NCBI GenBank assembly: GCA_045643465.1
Contig: JAZUKV010000007.1
Coordinates: 1 to 28,197, forward strand
From: CAG-492 sp045643465
GTDB taxonomy: Bacteria; Bacillota; Clostridia; TANB77; CAG-508
Length of the DNA: 28,197 nt
Direction: 5' to 3'
Shown here: in pieces, positions 7,954 through 17,800 of the stretch
How positions within the stretch are numbered: position 1 is the first letter of the stretch
How the letters are laid out: the number at the start of each line of letters is the position of its first letter
Program-made: the position numbers and the translations under genes
The notes under the pieces: generated by a model
The model's input: only the letters and a program-made list of their open reading frames with translations
Databases searched by the model: none
Told to the model about the DNA's origin: nothing

Positions 7954-9534
7954 ATGTTAAATGCTGTTGGAGTAACTGTACGTTTTGGAAAAAGAACATT
8001 ATTTGAAGATGTTAATATTAAATTTAATAAAGGATGTTGTTATGGAATAATTGGTGCAAATGGTGCTGGAAAATCAACGTTTTTAAAAGTCTTATCAGGT
8101 GAACTAGAGCCTAGTAAAGGTGAGGTTTCTATGGAAAAAGGGGAAAGACTTTCTGTTTTAAAGCAGGACCACTTTGCTTTTGAAAATTATACAGTTATAG
8201 ATACTGTAATAATGGGAAATCAAGATCTTTATAAAATCATGCAAGAAAAAAATGAAATTTATGCTAAACCAGATTTTTCAGAAGAAGATGGTATGATTGC
8301 AGCAAAATTGGAAGAGCGTTTTGCAGAGCTAGATGGATGGAACGCTGAATCAGATGCAGAAGTTTTACTAAATGATTTAGGGATTGACGGAAGTAAGCAC
8401 TATAAGTTAATGAGTGAACTAGAAGCAAAAGAAAAAGTTAAAGTATTATTAGCACAAGCATTATTTGGCAATCCAGACATATTATTGTTAGATGAGCCTA
8501 CAAACGATTTAGATTTGAAAAGTATTAGTTGGTTAGAAGAATTTTTAATAAATTTTGAAAATACTGTTATTGTTGTATCACATGATAGATATTTCTTAAA
8601 TAAAGTTTGTACTCATATTGCAGATGTTGATTTTGGAAAAATTAAAGTATATCCTGGAAATTATGATTTCTGGTATGAATCAAGTCAATTAGCATTGAAA
8701 CAAATGAAAGAAGCAAATAAAAAGAAAGAAGAAAAAATTAAAGAATTACAAGATTTTATTGCAAGATTTGCAGCTAATGCATCAAAATCTAAGCAAGCGA
8801 CATCTAGAAAAAAATCACTAGAAAAAATTGAATTAGATGAGATAAAACCATCAAATAGAAAATATCCATATGTAGACTTTAAACCAGATAGAGAGCCAGG
8901 AAAAGATATTTTACAAGTTAAAAATATTTCAAAAACTGTTAATGGAGAAAAATTATTAAATAATATTTCATTTACAGTAAAGCAAGATGATAAAATTGCA
9001 GTATTGGCAGATAATGAAAATGCAAAAACATTGTTATTCCAAATAATAGCAGGAGAAGTAGAGCCAGATGAAGGTGAGATAATTTGGGGTACAACAATAA
9101 CAAATTCATATTTCCCTAAGGATAACAATTATTTATTTGAATCAGAAGATTCAATTACAGATTGGTTAAGACAATATTCAAAAGATCCAGATGAGACATA
9201 TGTTAGAAGCTTTTTAGGAAGAATGTTATTTTCTGGAGAAGAAGCATTAAAGAAAGTAAATGTTTTATCAGGAGGAGAAAAAGTTAGATGTGTACTTTCA
9301 AAATTAATGTTATCAGGAGCTAATTTTTTAATATTTGATGAGCCAACAAATCATTTAGATATGGAAAGTATTACTTCTTTAAATGACGGAATGATTAAAT
9401 TTAAAGGAAATATGATATTTACATCTCATGATCATCAATTAACACAAACTGTAGCAAATAGAATTATTGATATAAAAGAAGATAAAGTTGTTGATAGAGA
9501 AATTACATATAATGAATATTTAGGTTTAGAATAA
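7954..9534 (+). CDS. ABC-F family ATPase (YkpA/YbiT-like)
   Basis: This 526-residue soluble protein has two ABC domains and no membrane segments, typical of ABC-F ribosome-associated factors. Domain 1 has Walker A GANGAGKS at 34-41, Walker B LLLDEP at 177-182 and switch His210. Domain 2 has signature LSGGEK at 438-443, Walker B LIFDEP at 459-464 and His492. The charged linker (about 245-300) is the P-site tRNA-interaction motif region of the family. The first signature is degenerate (SELEAKEK, 154-161), as is the second Walker A (ADNENAKT, 352-359). Both belong to the same composite ATP site, so only one site looks canonical. The long insertion near 85-150 and the ALFGNPDILLLDEPTN stretch fit YkpA/YbiT. 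Antibiotic resistance is not indicated. Confidence 0.9.
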   Translation: MLNAVGVTVRFGKRTLFEDVNIKFNKGCCYGIIGANGAGKSTFLKVLSGELEPSKGEVSMEKGERLSVLKQDHFAFENYTVIDTVIMGNQDLYKIMQEKNEIYAKPDFSEEDGMIAAKLEERFAELDGWNAESDAEVLLNDLGIDGSKHYKLMSELEAKEKVKVLLAQALFGNPDILLLDEPTNDLDLKSISWLEEFLINFENTVIVVSHDRYFLNKVCTHIADVDFGKIKVYPGNYDFWYESSQLALKQMKEANKKKEEKIKELQDFIARFAANASKSKQATSRKKSLEKIELDEIKPSNRKYPYVDFKPDREPGKDILQVKNISKTVNGEKLLNNISFTVKQDDKIAVLADNENAKTLLFQIIAGEVEPDEGEIIWGTTITNSYFPKDNNYLFESEDSITDWLRQYSKDPDETYVRSFLGRMLFSGEEALKKVNVLSGGEKVRCVLSKLMLSGANFLIFDEPTNHLDMESITSLNDGMIKFKGNMIFTSHDHQLTQTVANRIIDIKEDKVVDREITYNEYLGLE

Positions 9535-9546
9535 TAGGAGATATAT

Positions 9547-9894
9547 ATGTTTAAAATTAAATTTATACATATCAGAATGATTATTTATATTATATCCGTA
9601 GTTTTAGTAGTAATAATAGTTAAACAAAAATTACAAATACCATGTTATTTTTTAGAAAATTATGGAATTATATGTCCTGCTTGCGGATTGACAAGGGCTA
9701 CTATAAGTATAGTAAATTTGGATTTTGAAAGCGCAGTTAAATATAATAAATACTATACTTTAATATTAGTGCCATTATTAATAATATTAGTATTAAATGA
9801 TATTTATATATTTATAAAAAGGGAATTATTAAAAAAAAGAGGGATTTCATTTATTGAAATAATTTTTGGAGATTCAAAATTATGGAAAAGTTAG
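9547..9894 (+). CDS. DUF2752 membrane protein
   Basis: This 115-residue protein has a membrane segment near 10-26, the CPACGLTR motif at 43-50, a short loop with Phe-Glu-Ser-Ala-Val-Lys-Tyr-Asn, and a second membrane segment near 70-90. The Cys-Pro-x-Cys-Gly-Leu-Thr-Arg box followed by a D-F-x-x-A-x-x-x-N pattern defines DUF2752, an uncharacterised family common in Clostridia and Bacteroidetes. TAGGAG lies between the ABC-F stop and this ATG, 12 bp away, so it is probably translated from the same transcript. The two cysteines could be functional, but no activity is known. Confidence 0.85.
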   Translation: MFKIKFIHIRMIIYIISVVLVVIIVKQKLQIPCYFLENYGIICPACGLTRATISIVNLDFESAVKYNKYYTLILVPLLIILVLNDIYIFIKRELLKKRGISFIEIIFGDSKLWKS

Positions 9895-10082
9895 AATTAA
9901 TTAGAAATTGTATTATATGTATAGCAGGAATAAATAATATATTGATTTTTATAAAGATTTATTTTGAAAAAAGTAAATTAAAAAAAGATGAAAATTACAA
10001 AATTAAAAACAATAGTTTAATCTTATTAATAACAATAAATATAATTTTATTTATCATATATGGAATATCTAGAAATATATAA
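9882..10082 (+). CDS. small two-span membrane protein
   Basis: This 66-residue predicted protein has two hydrophobic segments (about 6-26 and 46-63) separated by a Lys-rich loop. It overlaps the end of the DUF2752 gene by 13 bp, with GGAG about 10 bp before its ATG. That suggests coupled translation and an accessory role to DUF2752. I do not recognise a family. It ends exactly at a strong terminator, which supports it as the last gene of the unit. At this size and AT content a spurious frame is possible. Confidence 0.5.
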   Translation: MEKLELIRNCIICIAGINNILIFIKIYFEKSKLKKDENYKIKNNSLILLITINIILFIIYGISRNI

Positions 10083-10115
10083 AAAAATAAAACGTATAAA
10101 TACGTTTTATTTTTT
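10082..10115. terminator. bidirectional Rho-independent terminator
   Basis: A perfect 15-bp stem (10082-10096 with 10101-10115) has a TAAA loop, A6 on the left and T6 on the right. It separates the convergent ABC-F unit and DUF4190 gene. Confidence 0.9.
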
Positions 10116-10117
10116 TA

Positions 10118-10378
10118 TTATAATAATCCTAAGCCAGATAAAATAGAAAAACCAATAATTGTTAAAATTACATATATAGCAATTCCAATTATAGCACATA
10201 CTAAACCAGCAATAGCCATACCTTTTCCTTCTGTTTTTTTAGCAAGTGCTATACTTCCTAATATAATTGAAACTATACCTGCTGGTAAACATATGTACCA
10301 AAGACAGAAGAATACTAGTGAAACTATACCACAAACCATAGAAGCTATGGCTAATCCCTTTGATTGTTTTTGTTCCAT
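10118..10378 (-). CDS. DUF4190 domain membrane protein
   Basis: This 86-residue protein has two long hydrophobic segments (about 9-42 and 50-80), each opening with Gly-(Leu/Met)-Ala-Ile-Ala plus Cys-(Gly/Ala)-Ile. This internal repetition is the DUF4190 pattern, found in small membrane proteins of unknown function. The tail after Met1 is short and polar. A textbook AGGAGGTG precedes the ATG on the minus strand and a consensus-like promoter lies upstream, so it is a well-expressed single-gene unit. No function can be inferred. Confidence 0.8.
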   Translation of the reverse strand: MEQKQSKGLAIASMVCGIVSLVFFCLWYICLPAGIVSIILGSIALAKKTEGKGMAIAGLVCAIIGIAIYVILTIIGFSILSGLGLL

Positions 10379-10411
10379 GAAAGAACACCTCCTTTTATTA
10401 ATATAATAAAA

Positions 10412-10440
10412 TTATAGCAATTATAAATAAAATTTGCAAT
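10412..10440 (-). promoter_or_regulatory. sigma-A promoter of the DUF4190 gene
   Basis: On the minus strand TTGCAA (10435-10440) and TATAAT (10412-10417) are 17 bp apart, about 34 bp upstream of the start codon. Confidence 0.75.
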
Positions 10441-10465
10441 AAAAAATAAAAAAATGCTTAAACTT

Positions 10466-10472
10466 TGTCGAA
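10466..10472 (+). promoter_or_regulatory. possible Spo0A box
   Basis: TGTCGAA matches the 0A-box core recognised by the sporulation regulator Spo0A, 84 bp before the peptidase start. A 7-bp match can occur by chance. The support is its place before a peptidoglycan-peptidase gene and a second copy upstream of the next gene. Confidence 0.35.
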
Positions 10473-10499
10473 TGGAAATGGGGACGGTTCTTTTTTCCA
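10473..10499. repeat. GGGGACGGTTC hairpin element
   Basis: A G-rich patch unlike its AT-rich surroundings is flanked by the inverted hexamers TGGAAA (10473-10478) and TTTCCA (10494-10499). It resembles the gggacggttct...tccc motifs I recall as dispersed repeats in Firmicutes genomes. Only one copy is seen here. Confidence 0.4.
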
Positions 10500-10555
10500 C
10501 TTTTTATATTTAACAAAAAATGGCCTTTAGAATATTATATTTATGGGTGATATTA

Positions 10556-11641
10556 ATGGATGAATACACATATGGATATTTTTATTATACTATTAGACTA
10601 GGTGATACATTATATAAAATTTCAAATATTTTTGGAACAACTCCAAATAGAATAATTGTGGCTAACCCCAATATAAATCCTAATAATTTAATAATAGGAA
10701 GTACAATAATTGTTCCTGTAGGAAACATAGTCAATACGATGATAAGCTATAATTCAAATGTTTTAGATAGAGATATACAAGCGTTAAAAACAGTGTATCC
10801 GTTTTTAGAGATTGGAACAATAGGTAGATCTATAATTGGAAAGCCAATATACTATATAAGGATAGGTGTCGGGCCAAAAGAAATTTTTTATAATGCAGCA
10901 TTTCATGCAAACGAATGGATTACAACTCCGTTGTTAATGAAATTTACAGAAGAATATAGTAAGGCTATAGCAAATAAGACAAATATATATAATAATGATG
11001 CTGTTAATTTATTTTATAATACATCTTTATATATTGTGCCAATGGTAAATCCAGATGGTGTTGATTTAGTAACAGGTAGTTTATTAAATGTGGATAACTA
11101 TTATTTAAATGCAGGAAGAATTGCACAGCAGTTTCCAAATATACCATTTCCTGATGGTTGGAAGGCTAATATAAGAGGAGTTGATTTAAATTTACAATTT
11201 CCAGCAGAATGGAATAAAGCAAAAGAAATCAAATATAATCAAGGGTTTAATAAGCCAGCACCAAGAGATTTTGTAGGATATGGACCGCTTACAGAGCCAG
11301 AATCTTTAGCGGTATATAATTTTACTTTAGCACATAATTTTAGATTAGTTATAGCATATCATACACAAGGAAAAGAGATATATTGGAGTTTTCAAGATTA
11401 CGAAGTTGAAGGCGCAGAAAAAATTGGAAATCGATTTTCACAGTTAAGTGGATATACTTTAGCCAATCCTGCATACAATTCAAGTTTTGCAGGTTATAAA
11501 GATTGGTTCATTCAAGATTATAGAAGACCAGGATATACTATAGAGGCTGGAATAGGTAGTAATCCATTACCAATATCGCAATTTTCTCAAATTTATCAGG
11601 AGAATATAGGAATTTTGGTGAATGGCCTAATAGTAAATTAA
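10556..11641 (+). CDS. LysM-M14 peptidase (gamma-D-glutamyl-diamino acid endopeptidase type)
   Basis: I chose ATG 10556 (361 residues) because GGTGAT lies just before it; an in-frame ATG at 10520 has no ribosome site. Residues about 6-58 form a LysM peptidoglycan-binding domain (GDTLYKISNIFGTT, ...IIGSTIIVPVG). The rest is a zinc carboxypeptidase domain. His117 and Glu120 (HANE) and His269 are the expected zinc ligands, and Glu330 (TIEAG) the catalytic base. IRGVDLN is the usual substrate-binding segment. There is no signal peptide. LysM plus M14 matches Bacillus endopeptidase I and YqgT, which cut the gamma-D-Glu-diaminopimelate bond in stem peptides and are linked to sporulation. The Spo0A-like sites around it fit that role. 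Confidence 0.88.
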   Translation: MDEYTYGYFYYTIRLGDTLYKISNIFGTTPNRIIVANPNINPNNLIIGSTIIVPVGNIVNTMISYNSNVLDRDIQALKTVYPFLEIGTIGRSIIGKPIYYIRIGVGPKEIFYNAAFHANEWITTPLLMKFTEEYSKAIANKTNIYNNDAVNLFYNTSLYIVPMVNPDGVDLVTGSLLNVDNYYLNAGRIAQQFPNIPFPDGWKANIRGVDLNLQFPAEWNKAKEIKYNQGFNKPAPRDFVGYGPLTEPESLAVYNFTLAHNFRLVIAYHTQGKEIYWSFQDYEVEGAEKIGNRFSQLSGYTLANPAYNSSFAGYKDWFIQDYRRPGYTIEAGIGSNPLPISQFSQIYQENIGILVNGLIVN

Positions 11642-11696
11642 ATTTGAAATATAAATGTAATAAAGTTTTAATAATTTTTTTTGTAATCCCAATAAT

Positions 11697-11745
11697 AAAT
11701 ATTTCCGTATATATTGTCGAAATATATGGAAATATTTTTAATTTG
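11697..11745 (+). terminator. long hairpin: terminator and/or regulatory site
   Basis: A 16-bp stem (11697-11712 with 11722-11737, one G-T pair) is followed by a T-rich stretch, so it can terminate the peptidase transcript that ends at 11641. Its 9-nt loop (11713-11721) holds TGTCGAA, a Spo0A-box core, just upstream of the promoter of the giant gene. Confidence 0.55.
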
Positions 11746-11773
11746 ATAATTATTATATAAATCTATATATAAT
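11743..11773 (+). promoter_or_regulatory. probable promoter of the giant surface-protein gene
   Basis: TTGATA at 11743-11748 is followed by TATATA at 11766-11771 (17 bp), which overlaps TATAAT at 11768-11773 (19 bp). It lies about 35 bp before the GTG start. The region is so AT-rich that the exact -10 box is uncertain. Confidence 0.5.
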
Positions 11774-11805
11774 TAATTAAATAAAATGAAAAGGGAGAAA
11801 AGACA

Positions 11806-14800
11806 GTGAAAAAGTTATTAATTATTTTCGATGTAGTAATACTATTATTAGTATCAATTTTAATGAGTGGTGTTTGCAATAACAGTGAAGTTATTGTGAG
11901 CTTGCAACAAAGTTTATTTCATGCACAAAATACAGAGCGTGATGAATTAAGCTTTAATTTTGTTGCTAATCCAACTGAAAAAAGAGTAAAGGCAGGTGAA
12001 ACAGTAACAATAGCATTTTCAGCAGAAAATATAAATGCAGGAGAGAATGGAATAAACAGTATAGTAGGTTGGCTTGATTATGACCAATCTGTGTTTGATA
12101 GTATGGAATTTGTAGGAATATCAAACGAAAGAAATGCTTGGAATGTTGAGTTGAATCAAATAGAAGGGCATAAATTGTTTGGAAAGTTCTGTATTTATAC
12201 ACTAAATGAGGGAACAACTGAAAATGAAAACATTGCTAAGATGACTTTAAAATTGAAAGATAATCTTAAGCCAATGGTTACAGAGATAAAATTTACGAAG
12301 TTGGCTTCTAGTGATGGTAATATAGAAATAGAAGAGCAAAATAGATCTGTAAAATTAATTATATATGATGAAGAGCAAGTTATTGAAGATGATGTTCCAG
12401 AAGAAGAAATAAATGATGAGGAGCAAAAAATTGTTGAAGAAGAAAAAGGTACTGTAAAAACAGGTGATTTAACAATATCATTAGCAATAATTCTTATTAG
12501 TATTGCATTAATAATTAATGTTTGTATTCTTGTTAAAAGCAAAAAAACTAAAATAATTGTTTCAATTGCAATAGCAATTGTAGGTATAACTTTAGGAGGA
12601 ATAATAACATTTGCAAATTTAGGAGATAAAATCAATGATTATGCAGTAGCTAATTTAAAAATTTCTCAATGGCTTGATAGTGAAAAATATCTTGTAACAG
12701 ATACTGACATTTCAAGAATTGCTCCAAAAACTGATATTAGCACTGTTGAAAAATCTTTAAATAAAAATATTGCAATATACAATAATGAGTCAGATTTCAC
12801 AGAAGAAATTAATCATATAAGCTCTTTAGAAGATTCAGAAACATATGCAGGGACAAGAATAAGTAATAAAGATACAATTATTGGAACTGGAATGGTAGCA
12901 AAACCTGATGATGAAAATGCATTATATAAAATTAGTGTTGTAGGTGACTTTGATAAAGATGGAGATTCAAATCAAGTAGAGCTTACTACAATAATTAGAA
13001 ATGTATTAAATTCTGACAAATGGAAATTATCAGGAATATATGAAAAATCAGCTGATATGAAGTTGGACGGAAATATTGATAAACAAGATATAAATGCATC
13101 TGTAAGATATATAGTTTATGAAGAGCTTGAAATTCCAGGATTTGAAAAAGTTGAACCACCAACTTTTGAAACAGTAGAAGGATATTATGATAATGAATTA
13201 AAAGCGTTCTTTAATAATGCAAAAATACAAATTAATCAAAATAATGACAATGTTAATAAAAATGTAATGAAATTAAATGATGGAGAATGGACAGAATTCG
13301 AATCTGGAAAAAACATAGATTTTGAATTAGATGGAGATTATGAAATTTCAGCATTTTCATATGGTAAAGATGGTAATAGATCAAGTATAGTAACATTACC
13401 AGTAAGTAAAAAAACGCCTTTATATAGTGTACATTATTTCTATGATGGAATAGAAGATACATCAAAAATTGAAACAAAATCAGAAAAATATGGAACTGAA
13501 ATTTCAACATATGAAGATAAAGTAATTGATGGATATAAGTTAGATAGAGCTGAAACGCTACCTCTAACAGTTTCATCAAAAGTAGAGCTTAATATAATTA
13601 ATGTATATTATGTCAAAGACGAATTTGATTATACAGTAAAATATTTTTATGATGGTGTAGAAGATACAACAAAAGCAAAAATTGTGTCAGCAGAATTCGG
13701 AAAACAAATAACAACATATGAGGACAAAGTTATTGATGGATATAAATTAGAAAAAGTAGAAGGAACACCATTAACAATAACATCAAATGCTTCAAATAAT
13801 GTAATAAAAGTATATTACATAAAAGATAATTTTGATTATACAGTAAAATATTTTTATGATGGAGTAGAAAATACAGAAAAAGCAGAAACTGTATCAGCAG
13901 AATTTGGAAGTCAAATAACAACATATGAAGATAAGGTAATAGATGGATATAAATTAGATAAAACAGAGAATTTGCCATTAACAATTTCTTCAAATGCTTC
14001 AAATAATGTAATAAAAGTATATTACGTAAAAGATAATTTTAACTATACAGTAAAGTACTTCTATGATGGAGTAGAAAATACAGAAAAAGCAGAAACTTTA
14101 TCAGCAGAATTCGGAAGTCAAATAACAACATATGAAGATAAGGTAATAGATGGATATAAATTCGATAAAACAGAGAATTTGCCATTAACAATTTCTTCAA
14201 ATGCTTCAAATAATGTAATAAAAGTATATTACGTAAAAGATAATTTTAACTATACAGTAAAGTACTTCTATGATGGAGTAGAAAAAACAGAAAAAGCAGA
14301 AACTTTATCAGCAGAATTCGGAAGTCAAATAACAACATATGCAGATAAAGTAATAGATGGATATAAATTAGAAAAAGTAGAAGGAACACCATTAACAATA
14401 ACATCAAATGCTTCAAATAATGTAATAAAAGTATATTACGCAAAAGATAATTTTAACTATACAGTAAAATACTTCTATAATGGAGTAGAAAAAACAGAAA
14501 AAACAGAAATTTTATCAGCAGAATTTGGAAGTCAAATAACAACATTTGAAGATAAGGTTATTGATGGATATAAATTAGAAAAGGTAGAAGGAATACCATT
14601 AACAATAACATCAAATGCTTCAAATAATGTAATAAAAGTATATTACGTAAAGGATAACTTTAATTATACTGTAAAATATTTCTATGATGGAGTAGAAAAT
14701 ACAGAAAAATCAGAAACTTTATCAGCAGAATTTGGAAGTCAAATAACAACATATACAGATAAAGTAATAGATGGATATAAATTTGAAAAAATAGAAGGAA

Positions 14801-17800
14801 CACCTCTAACAATAACATCAAATGCATCAAATAATATAATTAATGTATATTATGTAAAAGATAATTTTGAATATACAGTACATTATTTTTATAGTGGAAT
14901 AGAGGATGGATCTAAAGTAGAAACAAAATCAGCAAAATTTGAAACTGAAATAACAACATATGAAGATAAGGTAATAGATGGATATAAATTAGAAAAAGTA
15001 GAAGGAACACCATTAACAATTTCATCAAATACTTCAAGTAATATAATTAACGTATATTACGTAAAAGATAATTTTGGATATACAGTAAAATATTTCTATG
15101 ATGAAGTAGAAGATACTGAAAAAGCAGTGACAGGAACAGCAGAGTTTGGAAGTAAAATAACAACATATTCAGATAAAGTAATAGATGGATATAAATTAGA
15201 AAAAGTAGAAGGAACACCATTAACAATAACTTCAAATTCTTCAAATAATGTAATAAAAGTATATTACGTAAAGGATAATTTTAATTATACAGTAAAATAT
15301 TTTTATGATGGAGTAGAAAATACAGGAAAAGCAGAAACTTTATCAGCAGAATTTGGAAGTCAAATAACAACATATGCAGATAAAGTAATAGATGGATATA
15401 AATTAGAAAAAGTAGAAGGAACACCATTAATAATAACATCAAATGCTTCAAATAATGTAATAAAAGTATATTACATAAAAGATAATTTTGATTACACAGT
15501 AAAATACTTCTATGATGGAGTAGAAAATACAGAAAAAGCAGAAACTTTATCAGCAGAATTTGGAAGTAAAATAGAAAATTATACAGATAAAGTAATAGAT
15601 GGATATAAATTAAATAAAACAGAAAATTTACCATTAACAATTACTTCAAATGTAGATCAAAATATAATAAAAGTTTATTATATTAAGGATGGATTTGATT
15701 ATACAGTAAAATATTTTTATGATGGTGAAGAGAATGCAGAAAAAGCAGAAACTTTATCAGCAGAATTTGGAAGTCAAATAACAACATATGCAGATAAGAT
15801 AATAGATGGATACAAATTAGATAAAACAGAGAACTTGCCATTAACAATTTCTTCAAATGCTTCAAATAATATAATAAAAGTATATTACGTAAAAGATAAT
15901 TTTAACTATACAGTAAAGTACTTCTATGATGGAGTAGAAAATACAGAAAAAGCAGAAACTTTATCAGCAGAATTTGAAAGCCAAATAACAACATATACAG
16001 ATAAAGTAATAGACGGATATAAATTAGAAAAAGTAGAAGGAACACCATTAACAATAACATCAAATGCTTCAAATAATGTAATAAAGGTATATTATATAAA
16101 AGACAATTTTGATTACATAGTAAAATATTTTTATGATGGAGTAGAAAATACAGAAAAAACAGAAACTTTATCAGCAGAATTTGGAAGTAAAATAACAACA
16201 TATACAGATAAAGTAATAGATGGATATAAATTAGAAAAAGTAGAAGGAACACCATTAACAATAACATCAAATAAGGCAAATAATATAATCAATGTATATT
16301 ATGTAAAAGATAATTTTAACTATATAGTAAAATACTTCTATGATGGAGTAGAAAATACAGAAAAAGCAGAAACTTTATCAGCAGAATTTGGAAGTGAAAT
16401 AACAACATATGCAGATAAAGTAATAGACGGATATAAATTAGAAAAAACAGAAAACTTGCCATTAACAATTTCATCAAATACTTCAAATAATATAATTAAC
16501 GTATATTACGTAAAAGATAATTTTGGATATATAGTAAAATATTTCTATGATGGTGAAGAAGACACAACAAAAGAAGAAAATGGAACAGCAGAGTTTGGAA
16601 GTCAAATAACAACCTACGCAAATAAGGTAATAGACGGATATAAATTAGAAAAAACAGAAAATTTGCCATTAACAATTTCATCAAATACAGAAAATAATGT
16701 AATAAAAGTATATTACATAAAAGATAACTTTGGATATACAGTAAAATATTTCTATGATGGAGTAGAAGATAGTGAAAAAGCAGAAACTTTATCAGCAGAA
16801 TTTGGAAGTCAAATAACGACCTACGCAAATAAGGTAATAGATGGATATAAATTAGAAAAAGTAGAAGGAACACCATTAACAATTTCATCAAATACTTCAA
16901 ATAATATAATTAACGTATATTACGTAAAAGATAATTTTGGATATACAGTAAAATATTTCTATGATGGTGAAGAAGACACAACAAAAGAAGAAAATGGAAC
17001 AGCAGAATTTGGAAGTGTAATATCAACATATGAAGATAAAGTAATTTCTGGATATAAATTAAGCAATGTTGAAGGTATAGATTTAACAATATCATCAGAT
17101 GCAAGTAAAAATATAATAAAAGTTTATTATATTAAAGATGCATTTGGATATACAGTTGAATATTATTATGATGGTATATTAAATGAAAATAAAACAGTAA
17201 GAAAAAATGCAGAGTTTAATACTGTGGTTGCAACATATACAGATAAAATAATTGATGGGTATAAATTTGAAAAAATAGAGAATTTCCCATTAACAGTAAC
17301 TTCAACAGAAGCAAATAATGTAATAAAAGTATATTACGTAAAAGATAATTTCGGATATACAGTAAAATATTTCTATGATGAGGTAGAAGATACTGAAAAA
17401 GCAGAAACAGGAACAGCAGAATTTGGAAGTCAAATAACAACATATACAAATAAAGTAATAGATGGATATAAATTAGATAAGGTAGAAAATTTACCACTAA
17501 CAATTTCATCAAACACAGCAAATAATGTAATTAATGTATACTACATAAAAGATAGTTTTGCATATACAGTAAAATATTTTTATGAGAATGTAGAAGATAC
17601 AGCAAAAGCAGAAACAGGAACAGCAGAATTTGGAAGCCAAGTAACAGAATATACAGATAAAATAAATGACGGATATGAAATAGATACAGTTGAAGGAATG
17701 CCATTAACAATAACATCAAATCCAGAAAATAATATTATAAAAGTATATTATAAATTAGAAAAATTCGATGCTACAGTAGTAATACATCATTATATAAATG

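Noticed and set aside
10520..10555. Earlier ATG for the M14 peptidase at 10520
   Set aside because: There is no ribosome site, and the 12 added residues are not part of the LysM domain; GGTGAT precedes the ATG at 10556.
13253..17719. Series of Leu/Tyr-rich minus-strand frames in the repeat region
   Set aside because: They recur with the 207-bp unit, have no ribosome sites and are shadows of the repetitive plus-strand gene.
13414..17760. CRISPR array or DNA-level satellite
   Set aside because: The 207-bp units keep one reading frame with mostly protein-conserving changes and have no repeat-spacer structure.
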